In this document: positions 44,216 through 53,313 of the stretch, in pieces
Layout: each line of letters starts with the position of its first letter
Numbering within the stretch: position 1 is the stretch's first letter
From: Paenibacillus_E qinlingensis
GTDB lineage: Bacteria; Bacillota; Bacilli; Paenibacillales; NBRC-103111
DNA: 64,000 nt
Direction of reading: 5' to 3'
Assembly (NCBI RefSeq): GCF_028746185.1
Contig: NZ_JAQIVH010000003.1
Span: 434,001 to 498,000 of the forward strand
The notes under the pieces: generated by a model
What the model saw: the letters and a program-made list of their open reading frames with translations, nothing else
The model's database searches: none
What the model was told of the DNA's origin: nothing
Program-made: the position numbers and the translations under genes

Positions 44216-45595
44216 ATGGAAAAACGGACAACTCGCAGCTCCTCTCGCTCGCGCCTAAGCGAACTCGTCAACACATTGAGAGAAGATATTTTGACAGGAA
44301 AGCGGTCGGTGGGGGAATATTTACCTTCCGAGAAGACGTTCGCCGCGGAATACAATTTAAGCAATCAATCGGTTCGTAAAGGGCTGGACATTCTTGTTGC
44401 CGAGGAATTAATCGAGAAAATCCCTCGTGTTGGTACCAAGGTTGTTGGTGCACCTGAAGGCGCTTTCGTAACAGTGAAGCTTGGCTTTCATAGTTCCGTT
44501 ACCGATGAGGCGGATATTCACAGGTTGCTATCCAGTTTTCAAAAAGAAAACCCGCATATTCGGGTACAAGCTGTTCCTACCTCAAGCAATAATTACAGTT
44601 ATATCAGCGAGTACTTATCCAGTGGGCTTCTCGACGTGGTCATGATGAACTTTAAGGATTTTCAGGAGTGCGTGGAAACTGGCGAAGAAGGAATGCTGGA
44701 GCCGACGGAACGGAATCCAGAGTTGTATTCATTTTTATCAGATGCCTTTGTGGCAGATGGTCGCCAACTCGTGCAGCCGTTTATTTTTTCCCCACTTATT
44801 CTATGTTACAACCGCGAACATTTCCATGAGGCGAACTTGCCTGAACCAGATAGCAGCTGGCAGTGGAAGGATCTGATCACGTATTCGTCAAAGCTGGCGA
44901 TTCCGAATGAACGCCTCGGTTTTCACTGTGACTTGTATTCACCCAATCGATGGCCGCTGCTACTGTTGCAAACAGGCGGGAAGTTCGAGCGTCATGAAGA
45001 TGGCAGACTTAAGCTTGCTGGTACAGCTATGATGGATGCGCTTCGCTATTGTGGCGAGATGAAGCATAGTATTCCTTCTTTGTCAGAAGGGATTACAACT
45101 GGTGAATCAGAGTTGCTCCTGGCCAAAGGCAAAGCCTCGATCATTATGACCAGTTACTTCTACTTAAATTACTTGCTGGGTGAGCGGCTGTCCTTTGACA
45201 TCGCCCCTGTACCGCATTTTGGTACGCCAATGACGATGCTGCTTAACACGGGACTTGCTGTCAATCGGAAGTCACAGGTGAAGGACGCGGCAGTCAAGTT
45301 AGTCGAATATCTAACTAGCTATAAGGCACAACTTTTCGTTCGTCAGCATACATACAGTCTGCCCGCCAGAAAATCTGCCGCAGAGTGGGTAGGGGAAGAA
45401 AAACGCTATCTGCCGTCCCGATTTTCACTATTCCGTGAAACGATACCTGGTTTTCGCTATTTCACGGATTTAGCCATAAGTGCGAGAGAGCTGTCTGAAA
45501 TAAACCAAGAACTCAAAATGTATTGGGCAGGCTTGGAAACGGAAGAGGTATTGTGTTCGCATATCGAAGAGCGTCTTACTGTTAGCTCGGTGTGA
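44216..45595 (+). CDS. Putative regulator: GntR winged helix fused to a family 1 solute-binding domain
   Basis: A 459-residue protein with no signal peptide. Residues about 12-78 are a GntR-type winged HTH (LREDILTGKRSVGEYLPSEK; NLSNQSVRKGLDILVAEELI). Residues about 85-455 resemble a family 1 extracellular sugar-binding protein (ADIHRLLSSFQKENPHIRVQ; LAKGKASIIMTSYFYLNYLL). This suggests a cytoplasmic sugar sensor that controls the surrounding operon, using the same fold as the transporter's binding protein. GAGG lies before the ATG. The ligand is presumably the imported sugar or an early intermediate; this is inference. Confidence 0.85.
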   Translation: MEKRTTRSSSRSRLSELVNTLREDILTGKRSVGEYLPSEKTFAAEYNLSNQSVRKGLDILVAEELIEKIPRVGTKVVGAPEGAFVTVKLGFHSSVTDEADIHRLLSSFQKENPHIRVQAVPTSSNNYSYISEYLSSGLLDVVMMNFKDFQECVETGEEGMLEPTERNPELYSFLSDAFVADGRQLVQPFIFSPLILCYNREHFHEANLPEPDSSWQWKDLITYSSKLAIPNERLGFHCDLYSPNRWPLLLLQTGGKFERHEDGRLKLAGTAMMDALRYCGEMKHSIPSLSEGITTGESELLLAKGKASIIMTSYFYLNYLLGERLSFDIAPVPHFGTPMTMLLNTGLAVNRKSQVKDAAVKLVEYLTSYKAQLFVRQHTYSLPARKSAAEWVGEEKRYLPSRFSLFRETIPGFRYFTDLAISARELSEINQELKMYWAGLETEEVLCSHIEERLTVSSV

Positions 45596-45652
45596 GCTTC
45601 CAATCAAGATCGATGTAGGTCAAAAGTCGTCTAACCAGAAGGAGTGAGTTAT

Positions 45653-45865
45653 GTGCCGCATTTTAGTGCTTCAACTATTATGTTACTAATTATAACTGCG
45701 CTGGTATTGTTCGGTCCCAAGAAGCTGCCTGAATTAGGTCGTGCGTTTGGTAAGACCTTGAGGGAGTTTAAGAAGGGAACGAAGGGCTTCATGGAGGAAG
45801 AGGACTCATCCCCTTCACTGCAGTCACGTAAAGATGCTCACATGGATGAGGCCAATAAACGATAA
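45653..45865 (+). CDS. tatA: Sec-independent translocase component TatA
   Basis: A 70-residue protein with one N-terminal membrane helix (TIMLLIITALVLFGPKKLPE), the FGP hinge, an amphipathic helix (LGRAFGKTLREFKKGTKGF) and a charged tail, all hallmarks of TatA/E. The GTG at 45653 is chosen because AAGGAG lies eight bases upstream; GTG at 45644 overlaps that site. No tatC is in the window. Its position downstream of a Tat-exported protein suggests a dedicated TatA. Confidence 0.93.
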   Translation: MPHFSASTIMLLIITALVLFGPKKLPELGRAFGKTLREFKKGTKGFMEEEDSSPSLQSRKDAHMDEANKR

Positions 45866-46009
45866 ATGATTCTCTGTAACATATAGCAATGAAACAGATC
45901 GACTCGATAGGGCTATTGCCGGATGGAGTACGGTCTCTTTCCGATGCCATAAAAACGCCATTAAACGCTTTCTGAAAGACTACTTTTTAGCTAAAAGGCG
46001 GTGCAATAG

Positions 46010-46861
46010 ATGATCTTTGATTGTCATACGCATTTATTTCTTCCCGGTCAAACCAACGGCCCCTTCCTAGCTGCGGTCAAGCGCAGTTGGGGAGAGGATA
46101 TGGATATCATCGCTACGCCAGAGATGCATGAAGAAAATATACGTGCTTTTGATGGAGCTATCGTGCTTGCTTTTGACGCTCCTGCTACCGGCATCCAAGT
46201 ACCCAATCAGGTTGTTGCTGAGTATGTAGCTAAGCATCGTGGACGATTATTCGGCTTTGCAAGCATCGATCCGAACAGGCCGTCTGCGGCTCGATTACTT
46301 GAGGAGGCTATCAAAGAATATGGCCTTAGCGGACTTAAGCTAGGTCCGATCTATCAGAATTTTTATCCTGGAGAACAACGTCATTTTGAGTTGTATGCCA
46401 AAGCAGATGAATTGGGATTGCCCATTATGTGGCATCAAGGCACTTCCTTCGTACCCGAAGGTTACCTGGATGCTTCCAGGCCAGCAGCATTAGATCCGAT
46501 AGCCCGTGCATTTCCTTCTCTGAAAATGGTTATTGCGCATATGGGGCACCCTTGGGTGGATGAGTGTATTGCCGTTGTTCGCAAAAATGCCAATATGTAT
46601 ATGGATTTGTCGGCATTAGGTTCACGACCGTGGCAGTTCTATAACGCACTCGTTTCCGCCATGGAGTATGGGGTCACGCATAAGATTTTATTCGGCTCCG
46701 ATTATCCTTTCTTCTCCACACAACAAACCATCGACTCTTTACGAAATATTAACCACTTGGTTGAAGGTACGAAGATGCCGCACATTCCGGAGAAGATTAT
46801 CGAAGACATCATTCACCGCAACACGCCAGAGATACTTGGTCTGAACGCATCCCTTTACTAA
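46010..46861 (+). CDS. Amidohydrolase-2 family metal-dependent hydrolase (possible sugar lactonase)
   Basis: A 283-residue TIM-barrel hydrolase. Likely metal and catalytic ligands are H6 and H8 (DCHTH), H142 (MWHQG), H177 (IAHMGH) and D231 (GSDYP). The family includes L-fuconolactone and L-rhamnonolactone hydrolases as well as decarboxylases. In this cluster a lactonase between the dehydrogenase and the dehydratase would complete the pathway; this is inferred from context. The ribosome binding site AAGGCGGTG precedes the ATG. Confidence 0.85.
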   Translation: MIFDCHTHLFLPGQTNGPFLAAVKRSWGEDMDIIATPEMHEENIRAFDGAIVLAFDAPATGIQVPNQVVAEYVAKHRGRLFGFASIDPNRPSAARLLEEAIKEYGLSGLKLGPIYQNFYPGEQRHFELYAKADELGLPIMWHQGTSFVPEGYLDASRPAALDPIARAFPSLKMVIAHMGHPWVDECIAVVRKNANMYMDLSALGSRPWQFYNALVSAMEYGVTHKILFGSDYPFFSTQQTIDSLRNINHLVEGTKMPHIPEKIIEDIIHRNTPEILGLNASLY

Positions 46862-46884
46862 ATCATTTTCAGGAGGTATGAGAT

Positions 46885-48174
46885 ATGTCAAAGAATATTG
46901 AGCTGCATGAAGAATCGAAATTGTACTCGCCAGGCGGGGTACATACGTCCATTCGTAATGTGAATCCCATGAAGGTTTTTACGAAAGGTGAGGGCGCTTA
47001 TATTTACGATGCGGATGGCAAGAAGTACATCGACTATCAAGGAGCATTCGGGCCGATCATCTTGGGTCATAGCCACCATTATGTCAACCGCAAAGTGATT
47101 GAGGCCATTGAGCGAACCGATTTGTATGGCGTCGGATGTACGGATCTGGAAGTGGAATTGTCGCGCAAAATTTGTACACACGTCCCATCTTCGGAGCAGG
47201 TGCTCTTTTGCAATTCAGGATCTGAAGCCACCTATCATGCGATTCGCCTAACCCGTGCGATTACAGGTCGCAACAAGCTGATTAAATTTCAAGGCTGCTA
47301 TCACGGCTGGCACGATTATGTCGCTCGCAATATGCTTAGTTCTTGGGACATGATTGGCAAAAGGGATCCGGGATCTGCCGGCATGTTAGATGAAGCGATC
47401 GACAATACCTTGGTCTGTACCTTCAACGATCTCGATGATGTGGAGAGAACCTTCCGTGAAAATAAAGGGCAAATCGCATCGTTGATTGTCGAACCGATTC
47501 CCCATAATATAGGGTGCGTGATGCCGCAGCCTGGCTTCTTGGAAGGGCTTCGTGAGCTTTGCACGGCACATGGTGCACTGCTTATCTTTGATGAAGTGAT
47601 TACAGGCTTCCGCCATGATATTGGCGGTTATCAGAAGGTTGCAGGCGTTACTCCCGATTTGACAACGATGGGGAAAGCGATGGCGAACGGCTATCCGATT
47701 GCAGCTGTAGCGGGTAAGCGTGAATATATGCAGCGTTTCAATACGTACCCAGGCGGAGATGTGTGGTTTGCAGGCACCTATAATGGTCATTCTGTAGGCA
47801 CGGCTGCCTCGATAGCAACACTTGAACTGATGGAGAACGAACCGGTACATGAGCATATTTTCCGTTTGGGGGAGAAGATGCGTTCCGGCATTCGTGGCAT
47901 TCATGAACGACTTGGTATCGAGGCGTATGTGGCAGGCTTCGGTTCCGTATGGACAACATACTTCATGAATAGCGAACCGAAGAACTACTCGGATTTGCAG
48001 CAAAATGATGCAGAGCTTTACGTAGCCTATCGTAAGAAGCTGATCGAGAATGGAATTTTCAAAATGCCAATGAATATTAAACGCAATCATATTAGTTACT
48101 CTCATACCGACGAGGACGTTGACACAACACTTACAATCATCGAGTCCGTCTTGAAGGAACTTGTAAATAAATAA
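46885..48174 (+). CDS. Class III PLP-dependent aminotransferase, glutamate-1-semialdehyde-aminomutase-like
   Basis: A 429-residue PLP enzyme. YHGWHDYV lies at 139-146, D236 in IFDEVITGFR binds the pyridine nitrogen, and K264 in TTMGKAMANGYP forms the Schiff base. Sequence and length are closest to the HemL-like group, but the gene lies in a sugar locus, not with hem genes, so a keto-sugar or other carbonyl acceptor is more likely. AGGAGG lies before the ATG. It is spaced 23 bases after the amidohydrolase and 24 before the FAH gene: one operon. Confidence 0.9.
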   Translation: MSKNIELHEESKLYSPGGVHTSIRNVNPMKVFTKGEGAYIYDADGKKYIDYQGAFGPIILGHSHHYVNRKVIEAIERTDLYGVGCTDLEVELSRKICTHVPSSEQVLFCNSGSEATYHAIRLTRAITGRNKLIKFQGCYHGWHDYVARNMLSSWDMIGKRDPGSAGMLDEAIDNTLVCTFNDLDDVERTFRENKGQIASLIVEPIPHNIGCVMPQPGFLEGLRELCTAHGALLIFDEVITGFRHDIGGYQKVAGVTPDLTTMGKAMANGYPIAAVAGKREYMQRFNTYPGGDVWFAGTYNGHSVGTAASIATLELMENEPVHEHIFRLGEKMRSGIRGIHERLGIEAYVAGFGSVWTTYFMNSEPKNYSDLQQNDAELYVAYRKKLIENGIFKMPMNIKRNHISYSHTDEDVDTTLTIIESVLKELVNK

Positions 48175-48198
48175 TCTAAAGATAGGAGGATACGGCAC

Positions 48199-49101
48199 AT
48201 GAAATTTGTTTCGTTTCTTCATAAAGACAACTACCGATTAGGTGTCAAAATAGAGCAAGGTGTGGTCGATGTTGTGGCGGCACTCTCCGCAGTAACGGAT
48301 GAGAACGCGATTCCGACAACCATCCATGAGGTTATTGAAGGTGGTGCCGAGGTTTTAAATCATCTTCTTTCATTTATAGAACGAGTTCTTGTTGCGGATA
48401 CTGATCAAACCGCTTATCTATTGGATGAATCTACATTAACCCTTGGACCATGCGTCACGCATCCGAATAAAATCATATGCGTGGGCCTTAATTATCGCAG
48501 ACATGCGGAGGAAACGAATGCAGGGATCCCGCAATTTCCTATTTTGTTCAACAAGTTCAATAACGCATTAGCCGGTCATGGCGAAGAGATTTCGTTACCC
48601 AAGGTTTCAGTGAAAGTTGATTATGAAGCGGAATTAGCCATTGTTATTGGTAAAAAAGCGAAATACATTTCGAAGGAACAAGCGCTTTCTCATGTCTTCG
48701 GGTACTGTAATGCCAATGATTTATCAGCCCGCGATTTACAAGTGAGGACCCCCCAATGGTTGTTGGGAAAATCGTGTGATCAATTTGCCCCTATCGGTCC
48801 TTATGTTGTGACGGCAGATGAAGTAGGCAACCCGAATGATCTTGCGATTACAACGATTGTAAATGGAGAGGTAAGGCAGCATTCGAATACATCGGATATG
48901 ATATTCCATTGCGATGAAATCGTCAGCTACATTTCACAGCATATGACCTTATTGCCGGGAGATATTATTTTGACAGGGACACCTGAGGGTGTTGTGTTAG
49001 GATATCCGCCAGATAAGCAGGTATATCTGCAAGATGGGGATACCGTGACGATTGAGATTGAGAAGCTCGGAGCGTTAACCAATCGGTTGATTGCGGAGTA
49101 A
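48199..49101 (+). CDS. Fumarylacetoacetate hydrolase (FAH) family protein
   Basis: A 300-residue protein with a small N-domain and a C-terminal FAH fold. Divalent-metal ligands are E143 and E145 (DYEAELAIVIG) and D174 (CNANDLSARDLQ); LTGTPEGVVLG is the C-terminal signature. Family members cleave or hydrate acylpyruvate-like compounds, including 2,4-diketo-3-deoxy sugar acids in the oxidative L-rhamnose/L-fucose route. Here it would end the proposed pathway, giving pyruvate plus a 2- or 3-carbon acid. AGGAGG precedes the ATG. Confidence 0.92.
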   Translation: MKFVSFLHKDNYRLGVKIEQGVVDVVAALSAVTDENAIPTTIHEVIEGGAEVLNHLLSFIERVLVADTDQTAYLLDESTLTLGPCVTHPNKIICVGLNYRRHAEETNAGIPQFPILFNKFNNALAGHGEEISLPKVSVKVDYEAELAIVIGKKAKYISKEQALSHVFGYCNANDLSARDLQVRTPQWLLGKSCDQFAPIGPYVVTADEVGNPNDLAITTIVNGEVRQHSNTSDMIFHCDEIVSYISQHMTLLPGDIILTGTPEGVVLGYPPDKQVYLQDGDTVTIEIEKLGALTNRLIAE

Positions 49102-49117
49102 AAGAGGATTTGAAAAT

Positions 49118-49173
49118 AACGGGACTGTCCCACAAGTAGAGTAGCTACTTATGAGACGGCCCCGTTTCTTTTT
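49118..49173 (+). terminator. Terminator of the sugar operon
   Basis: An imperfect long stem (AACGGG...CCCGTTT) with an inner AAGTAG/CTACTT hairpin is followed by CTTTTT. Confidence 0.75.
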
Positions 49174-49187
49174 GTCATGTATGTAGA

Positions 49188-49745
49188 TTAGGCCAGTAAT
49201 TTCAAGAACTCACGCATAAAACCAGGTAAATCCGGCCATGCATGACCGCTGACGAGTTTCCCATCGACATGAAGCGTATTTGTTGTATAGGTTGCGCCAA
49301 GCGCTTCTACATCTAAGCGACATGCGTTATATGCCGTTAACGTGCGACCCTCAAAGAGGGATCTGTCTTTCAGCGCGGCGAATACTTGTGCACCATGACA
49401 GATGGCGCCAATAGGCTTATCCGCTTCAAGGAAATGACGAAGGATGCGTGGCACATCTTCACTCGAACGAATGTATTCTGGAGCTCTGCCGCCAGGAATG
49501 ATAAGCCCATCGAACTGGCTGGGATCGACATCGGCGAAAGCGACGTGGGAGGGGAGAAGATGTCCTGGTTTTTCGGTGTACGTTTCCCAATCTTCTACGA
49601 AATCGTGAACGACGGTACGAAGCACTTTCTTCACGGGAGATGCGATCACAGCCTCATATCCCTCCTCTAATACACGGTAATAGGGATAGTATACTTCCAA
49701 TACTTCTACAGCATCACCAGTTAGAAATAAGATCCTTTTGGACAT
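49188..49745 (-). CDS. DJ-1/PfpI family protein
   Basis: A 185-residue class I glutamine amidotransferase-like protein. The nucleophile C116 lies in GAICHGAQ, and the oxyanion region in LIIPGGRAPEYIR (81-93). Such proteins act as glyoxalases, deglycases or peptidases. The start at 49745 (MSKRILFLTG) is supported by AAGGAG; the frame extends eleven codons upstream without a ribosome binding site. It is convergent to the sugar operon and monocistronic. Confidence 0.9.
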   Translation of the reverse strand: MSKRILFLTGDAVEVLEVYYPYYRVLEEGYEAVIASPVKKVLRTVVHDFVEDWETYTEKPGHLLPSHVAFADVDPSQFDGLIIPGGRAPEYIRSSEDVPRILRHFLEADKPIGAICHGAQVFAALKDRSLFEGRTLTAYNACRLDVEALGATYTTNTLHVDGKLVSGHAWPDLPGFMREFLKLLA

Positions 49746-49938
49746 AAAATCACTCCTTGGCAATAGTTGGTAATCCATATTTAATTATGAACAAACCTGG
49801 TTTTCTTGTATACGGGTGGAATTTGAGAAAAATTGTCGAATGGGATATTCAATAATGATGTTCATTGCCCAGGATAATGTTTATAATAGATAAATAAATT
49901 ATGATGAGAAGCTAATCTATGAGGTGAATAGTTGAATT

Positions 49939-50733
49939 ATGAAAGCTTATTTAGAACTGCTTAAGGATGTCTTAGATCAAGGTGCTGAAAAGGGAGATCG
50001 CACAGGAACAGGAACGATTTCTGTTTTTGGGCGTCAGATGCGTATCAACTTGAGCGAAGGGTTCCCTCTTTTAACAACGAAGAAGCTGCACATCAAATCC
50101 ATTGTTCATGAACTGCTGTGGTTCATAAGCGGCAGCACGAATGTCCAATATTTGCGCGAAAATGGTGTTTCGATCTGGGATGAGTGGGCGGATGAAGATG
50201 GAAATCTTGGCCGCGTATACGGTGCACAGTGGCGTACATGGCTAGCGCCAAATGGGCAAATTATCGATCAAATTGAGAAGCTGATTCACCAAATCAAGAC
50301 GAATCCGGATTCGCGCAGACACTTGGTTAGCGCTTGGAACCCTGCGGAAGTGGATCACATGGCGTTACCGCCTTGCCACTATGCGTTTCAATTTTATGTA
50401 GCGAACGGTCGTTTATCGTGCATGTTCCAAATGAGGTCCGTCGACACGTTCTTAGGCCTGCCTTTTAACCTGGCGTCGTATGCGCTGTTAACCCATATGA
50501 TTGCTCAGCAATGTGATCTCGAAGTAGGGGATCTGATCTGGAACGGCGGGGATGTACACATCTATCAGAATCATGTTGAACAAGTGAATAAACAACTAAC
50601 GAGAGAGCCGCAAGAGCTGCCAACGCTTCATATCAAAAGAAAGCCAGCTTCCATCTTCGAATACCAATTCGATGATTTTGAATTTCTGAACTACACACCG
50701 CTGCCGGGCATCAAGGCGCCGATTGCGATCTAA
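49939..50733 (+). CDS. thyA: Thymidylate synthase
   Basis: A 264-residue enzyme that methylates dUMP using methylene-tetrahydrofolate. The nucleophile C146 lies in LPPCHYAFQF, RVYGAQWR at 92-99 and DVHIYQNH near 205 are family motifs; length is identical to the E. coli enzyme. It is followed 33 bases later by the dihydrofolate reductase gene, the usual pairing since it consumes the reduced folate. Confidence 0.98.
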   Translation: MKAYLELLKDVLDQGAEKGDRTGTGTISVFGRQMRINLSEGFPLLTTKKLHIKSIVHELLWFISGSTNVQYLRENGVSIWDEWADEDGNLGRVYGAQWRTWLAPNGQIIDQIEKLIHQIKTNPDSRRHLVSAWNPAEVDHMALPPCHYAFQFYVANGRLSCMFQMRSVDTFLGLPFNLASYALLTHMIAQQCDLEVGDLIWNGGDVHIYQNHVEQVNKQLTREPQELPTLHIKRKPASIFEYQFDDFEFLNYTPLPGIKAPIAI

Positions 50734-50766
50734 GGAAGTAGTTGTAAGGAAAGGAGTGTTCGCTGT

Positions 50767-51246
50767 ATGAGTATTTCATTTATTTTTGCTATGGATCGTA
50801 ACCGAGCCATTGGCGTCAATAATAAGCTGCCTTGGCATCTGCCAGGCGATCTGAAATTTTTCAAAAACGTGACGATGGGGCATCCTATCCTGATGGGGCG
50901 CAAAACATACGAGTCCATCGGCAAGCCGCTTCCCGGAAGACGGAACGTCATTCTCACGCAAAATACGGCCTATCAAGCCGAGGGCTGCGAAGTTATTCAC
51001 GCGGTAGACGAAGCGATTGATGCATTTCGTGACCAGGAGCTGTTTGTCATCGGCGGAGCAGAGATTTTCAAACTATTTGCCTCCCAGGTGAATCGGATGT
51101 ACATCACTTACATCGAGGATGAGTTCGAAGCGGACACGTATATGTCGGACCTCAATTTGTCCACTTGGACGCTAGTATCGTCTGAGCAAGGTGAGCGTAA
51201 TGAGAAGAATCCGTATGAGTATTATTTCCGGATTTACGAGAGATGA
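50767..51246 (+). CDS. dfrA: Dihydrofolate reductase
   Basis: A 159-residue enzyme regenerating tetrahydrofolate. AIGVNNKLPWHLPGDL (residues 14-29) carries the catalytic acid D28. GRKTYESIGKPLPGRRNVIL and VIGGAEIFKLF are NADPH-binding motifs. AAAGGAG lies before the ATG. It is in an operon with thyA. Confidence 0.97.
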   Translation: MSISFIFAMDRNRAIGVNNKLPWHLPGDLKFFKNVTMGHPILMGRKTYESIGKPLPGRRNVILTQNTAYQAEGCEVIHAVDEAIDAFRDQELFVIGGAEIFKLFASQVNRMYITYIEDEFEADTYMSDLNLSTWTLVSSEQGERNEKNPYEYYFRIYER

Positions 51247-51298
51247 CTTCTGGGGACTAGTCCCTAGGGGCAGTTGGACGAAGAGCTGAATGCGCTGT

Positions 51299-51433
51299 TA
51301 GATGGAAAAAGTACAGTTATTTTCAGCTGTTTCCTCGATTGGAGCCTACTAACTGGAAAACATACAGCTAATTCTAGGGAAATCAGCCTTTGAGGCGGAT
51401 TTGATCGGAATTAACATCATATTTTCCATCTGT
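51299..51433. repeat. Three copies of a GATGGAAAA...TACAGTTAATTC intergenic repeat
   Basis: Copies lie at 51299-51325 and 51350-51375 and, inverted, at 51405-51433. Related copies occur at 54657-54840. They lie only between genes and look like a dispersed, non-coding repeat family. Confidence 0.65.
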
Positions 51434-51548
51434 TTGGAATAATTTGTGTGAATGAGCTAGATTAGATGTACTTTTTACAGCTAAATTTGATAAGGTGCTG
51501 CGGCGCACGCGCAGTAGGAGCCGTGTGCATCATGTGCCGCCCCCAATC

Positions 51549-51657
51549 AAAGGGGCTGTCCAATAAGTCCCCAAAACAAAAAGGATGGGCGAGAAACCGT
51601 AAGGTTTTCCGTCCATCCTTTTTGTGTACCTGCTTTTGCAGGAGTGCAACGAGGCGG
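51549..51657 (-). mobile_element. Solo end of an IS1182-type element
   Basis: These 109 bases (from AAAGGGGCTGTCCAATAAGT, through a GGATGG/CCATCC hairpin, to GCAACGAGGCG) are nearly identical to the left end of the element at 53374-53761. No transposase remains. It lies at the point where the SLH protein gene is truncated. Confidence 0.8.
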
Positions 51658-51659
51658 AT

Positions 51660-52584
51660 GCCTTATTTCAGATACGAAAGACGAAGTATCCGAACTTTAC
51701 AAGGTAATAAAGAAGCAACGGTGGTCGGTCGTCCGATGACCATTGAAACTAACATGCAGAACCGCCATGTCAAATTAATTATGCCTTTGAAAGACGTAGT
51801 TTTAACTCCGAATGAAATGAAAGATTTAGGCATCTATATCGAGCATAGCGACGGAACGAAAGAGTTGCTTCAAGGTGTTCTTGTACCTTATAACAATAAA
51901 GGTGAAATGGGACTTGAATTTACGGTTAACAAATTCAGTACATTTACACTCGTTCACATCGAGGGATTGGGCGAATTGAAACAGCATACAGCGTATATGA
52001 ATGGTTATGAAGACAATACATTCAAGTCGGAGAATATGATCACTCGTGCTGAAATAGCAGCAATATTATCAAGAGTTATAACAAGAGCTACCGCAAAAGC
52101 GGACATTGGGTACAGTGATGTTGCATCCGCGCATTGGGCAAAGGACGCGATTTCGAATGTAACGAAAATGGGCTTGATGCAAGGTTATTCAGACGGTTCG
52201 TTTGCTCCGGAGAAATCCATTTCACGTGCTGAAATGGCAAGTCTTGCTTCCGCTTTACTAGGAGACACGCAACAATTAGGCACTGGCTTTACAGATATTA
52301 CGAGCCACTGGGCTCAAGCCTATATCATAAAATCACAAGGCACGGGAATCATTAGTGGGTATGCTGATGGCACATTTAAACCAGAAAATTCACTGACACG
52401 CGCCGAAGCAGTTACTATCCTTAACAAGGTGCTAGGTAGAAGCACGCTTAATGGAGTTGCACAATCTTCGTGGAAAGACGTGTCGAATACACACTGGGCC
52501 CTTCGTGATATCGAAGAAGCTTCCGTAGACCACACTTTTAAGAAAACGACTGATGGTGGAGAACAATGGGTTCAAAAACCTTAA
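51660..52584 (+). pseudogene. 3' part of an S-layer (SLH) protein gene, 5' end lost
   Basis: The frame encodes the last ~300 residues of a secreted SLH protein: a beta-rich domain common before SLH motifs (VVGRPMTIETNMQNRHVKLI), then three SLH motifs (AYMNGYEDNTFKSENMITRA; LMQGYSDGSFAPEKSISRAE; IISGYADGTFKPENSLTRAE) and a natural end (HTFKKTTDGGEQWVQKP). No signal peptide or ribosome binding site exists; the open frame upstream to 51466 runs through the IS end and intergenic repeats. It is therefore a truncated relic, probably cut by the IS element. Confidence 0.8.
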
Positions 52585-52611
52585 CGAACTGAATGATTAG
52601 TCAACTTTTTC

Positions 52612-52647
52612 GGCATGAGTCTGGTAATCTACCAGGCCATGCCTTTT
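52612..52647 (+). terminator. Rho-independent terminator
   Basis: GGCATG and CTGGTA pair with TACCAG and CATGCC around a short loop, followed by TTTT. It belongs to the SLH gene relic. Confidence 0.8.
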
Positions 52648-52726
52648 CATTAACTTTAATGGCGTTTTCCTCACATTTCCACTATTTTTAGTCGATATAT
52701 ATAATAGGACAAAGGAGGCGATGAAC

Positions 52727-53290
52727 ATGACAAAACCGGATATTTTCGTATTTACAGGGACGGCTGGTTCTGGCAGGAAAACGATGGCTCATCGATTAGG
52801 CATTGAGATCAATCTAATGCACGTTGTGTCTTGTACAACTCGTCTGCCTCGTGGTAAAGAAAGGCTAGATTTGGACTATCACTATATATCCAGAGATGAA
52901 TTTGAAGAAATGCAGCGCAATGGCCACTTTGTTCAGTCCGTGGAAATTGACAACGAAAAGTATGGGATACGTACTCGGGACTTAGAGAATGCTTTACTAA
53001 GCGACAAGGCTGTATATTTGATTTTGAACCGTGAAGGTGCTTCGGTCATTAAACAATTATACGGAGATCGGGTTATCCGTCTATTCCTTTATGTAGATAA
53101 ACCAACTGTCAGGGAACGGCTTGAAAGTAAGGGCACCGAACCAGAACTGATTGATCATATTTTGAATCATTACACTGAAGAAGTAGGTTACCGTAAATTG
53201 TGTGAGCACATCTTTCAGAATCTGGACATTGCCGAGACACGTAATCAAATTAAAGAAGTTATCCGTACGTATCGACCTGAAATATGCTAA
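52727..53290 (+). CDS. Guanylate kinase-like protein
   Basis: A 187-residue P-loop kinase fold. The P-loop is GTAGSGRKT (residues about 10-18); VSCTTRLPRGKERLDLDYHY contains the Gmk TTRxxRxxE-like GMP-binding region. It is shorter and more divergent than the essential Gmk and is not beside rpoZ/remA as that gene usually is, so it is probably a second, accessory copy. AAAGGAGG at 52711-52718 selects ATG 52727 over the ATG at 52721. Confidence 0.8.
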   Translation: MTKPDIFVFTGTAGSGRKTMAHRLGIEINLMHVVSCTTRLPRGKERLDLDYHYISRDEFEEMQRNGHFVQSVEIDNEKYGIRTRDLENALLSDKAVYLILNREGASVIKQLYGDRVIRLFLYVDKPTVRERLESKGTEPELIDHILNHYTEEVGYRKLCEHIFQNLDIAETRNQIKEVIRTYRPEIC

Positions 53291-53313
53291 GATGCAACGT
53301 TTCAACCCTTAAT

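Noticed and set aside
51466..51659. N-terminal part of a complete 372-residue SLH protein
   Set aside because: This stretch translates an IS end and intergenic repeats and contains no signal peptide, so the frame is open by chance.
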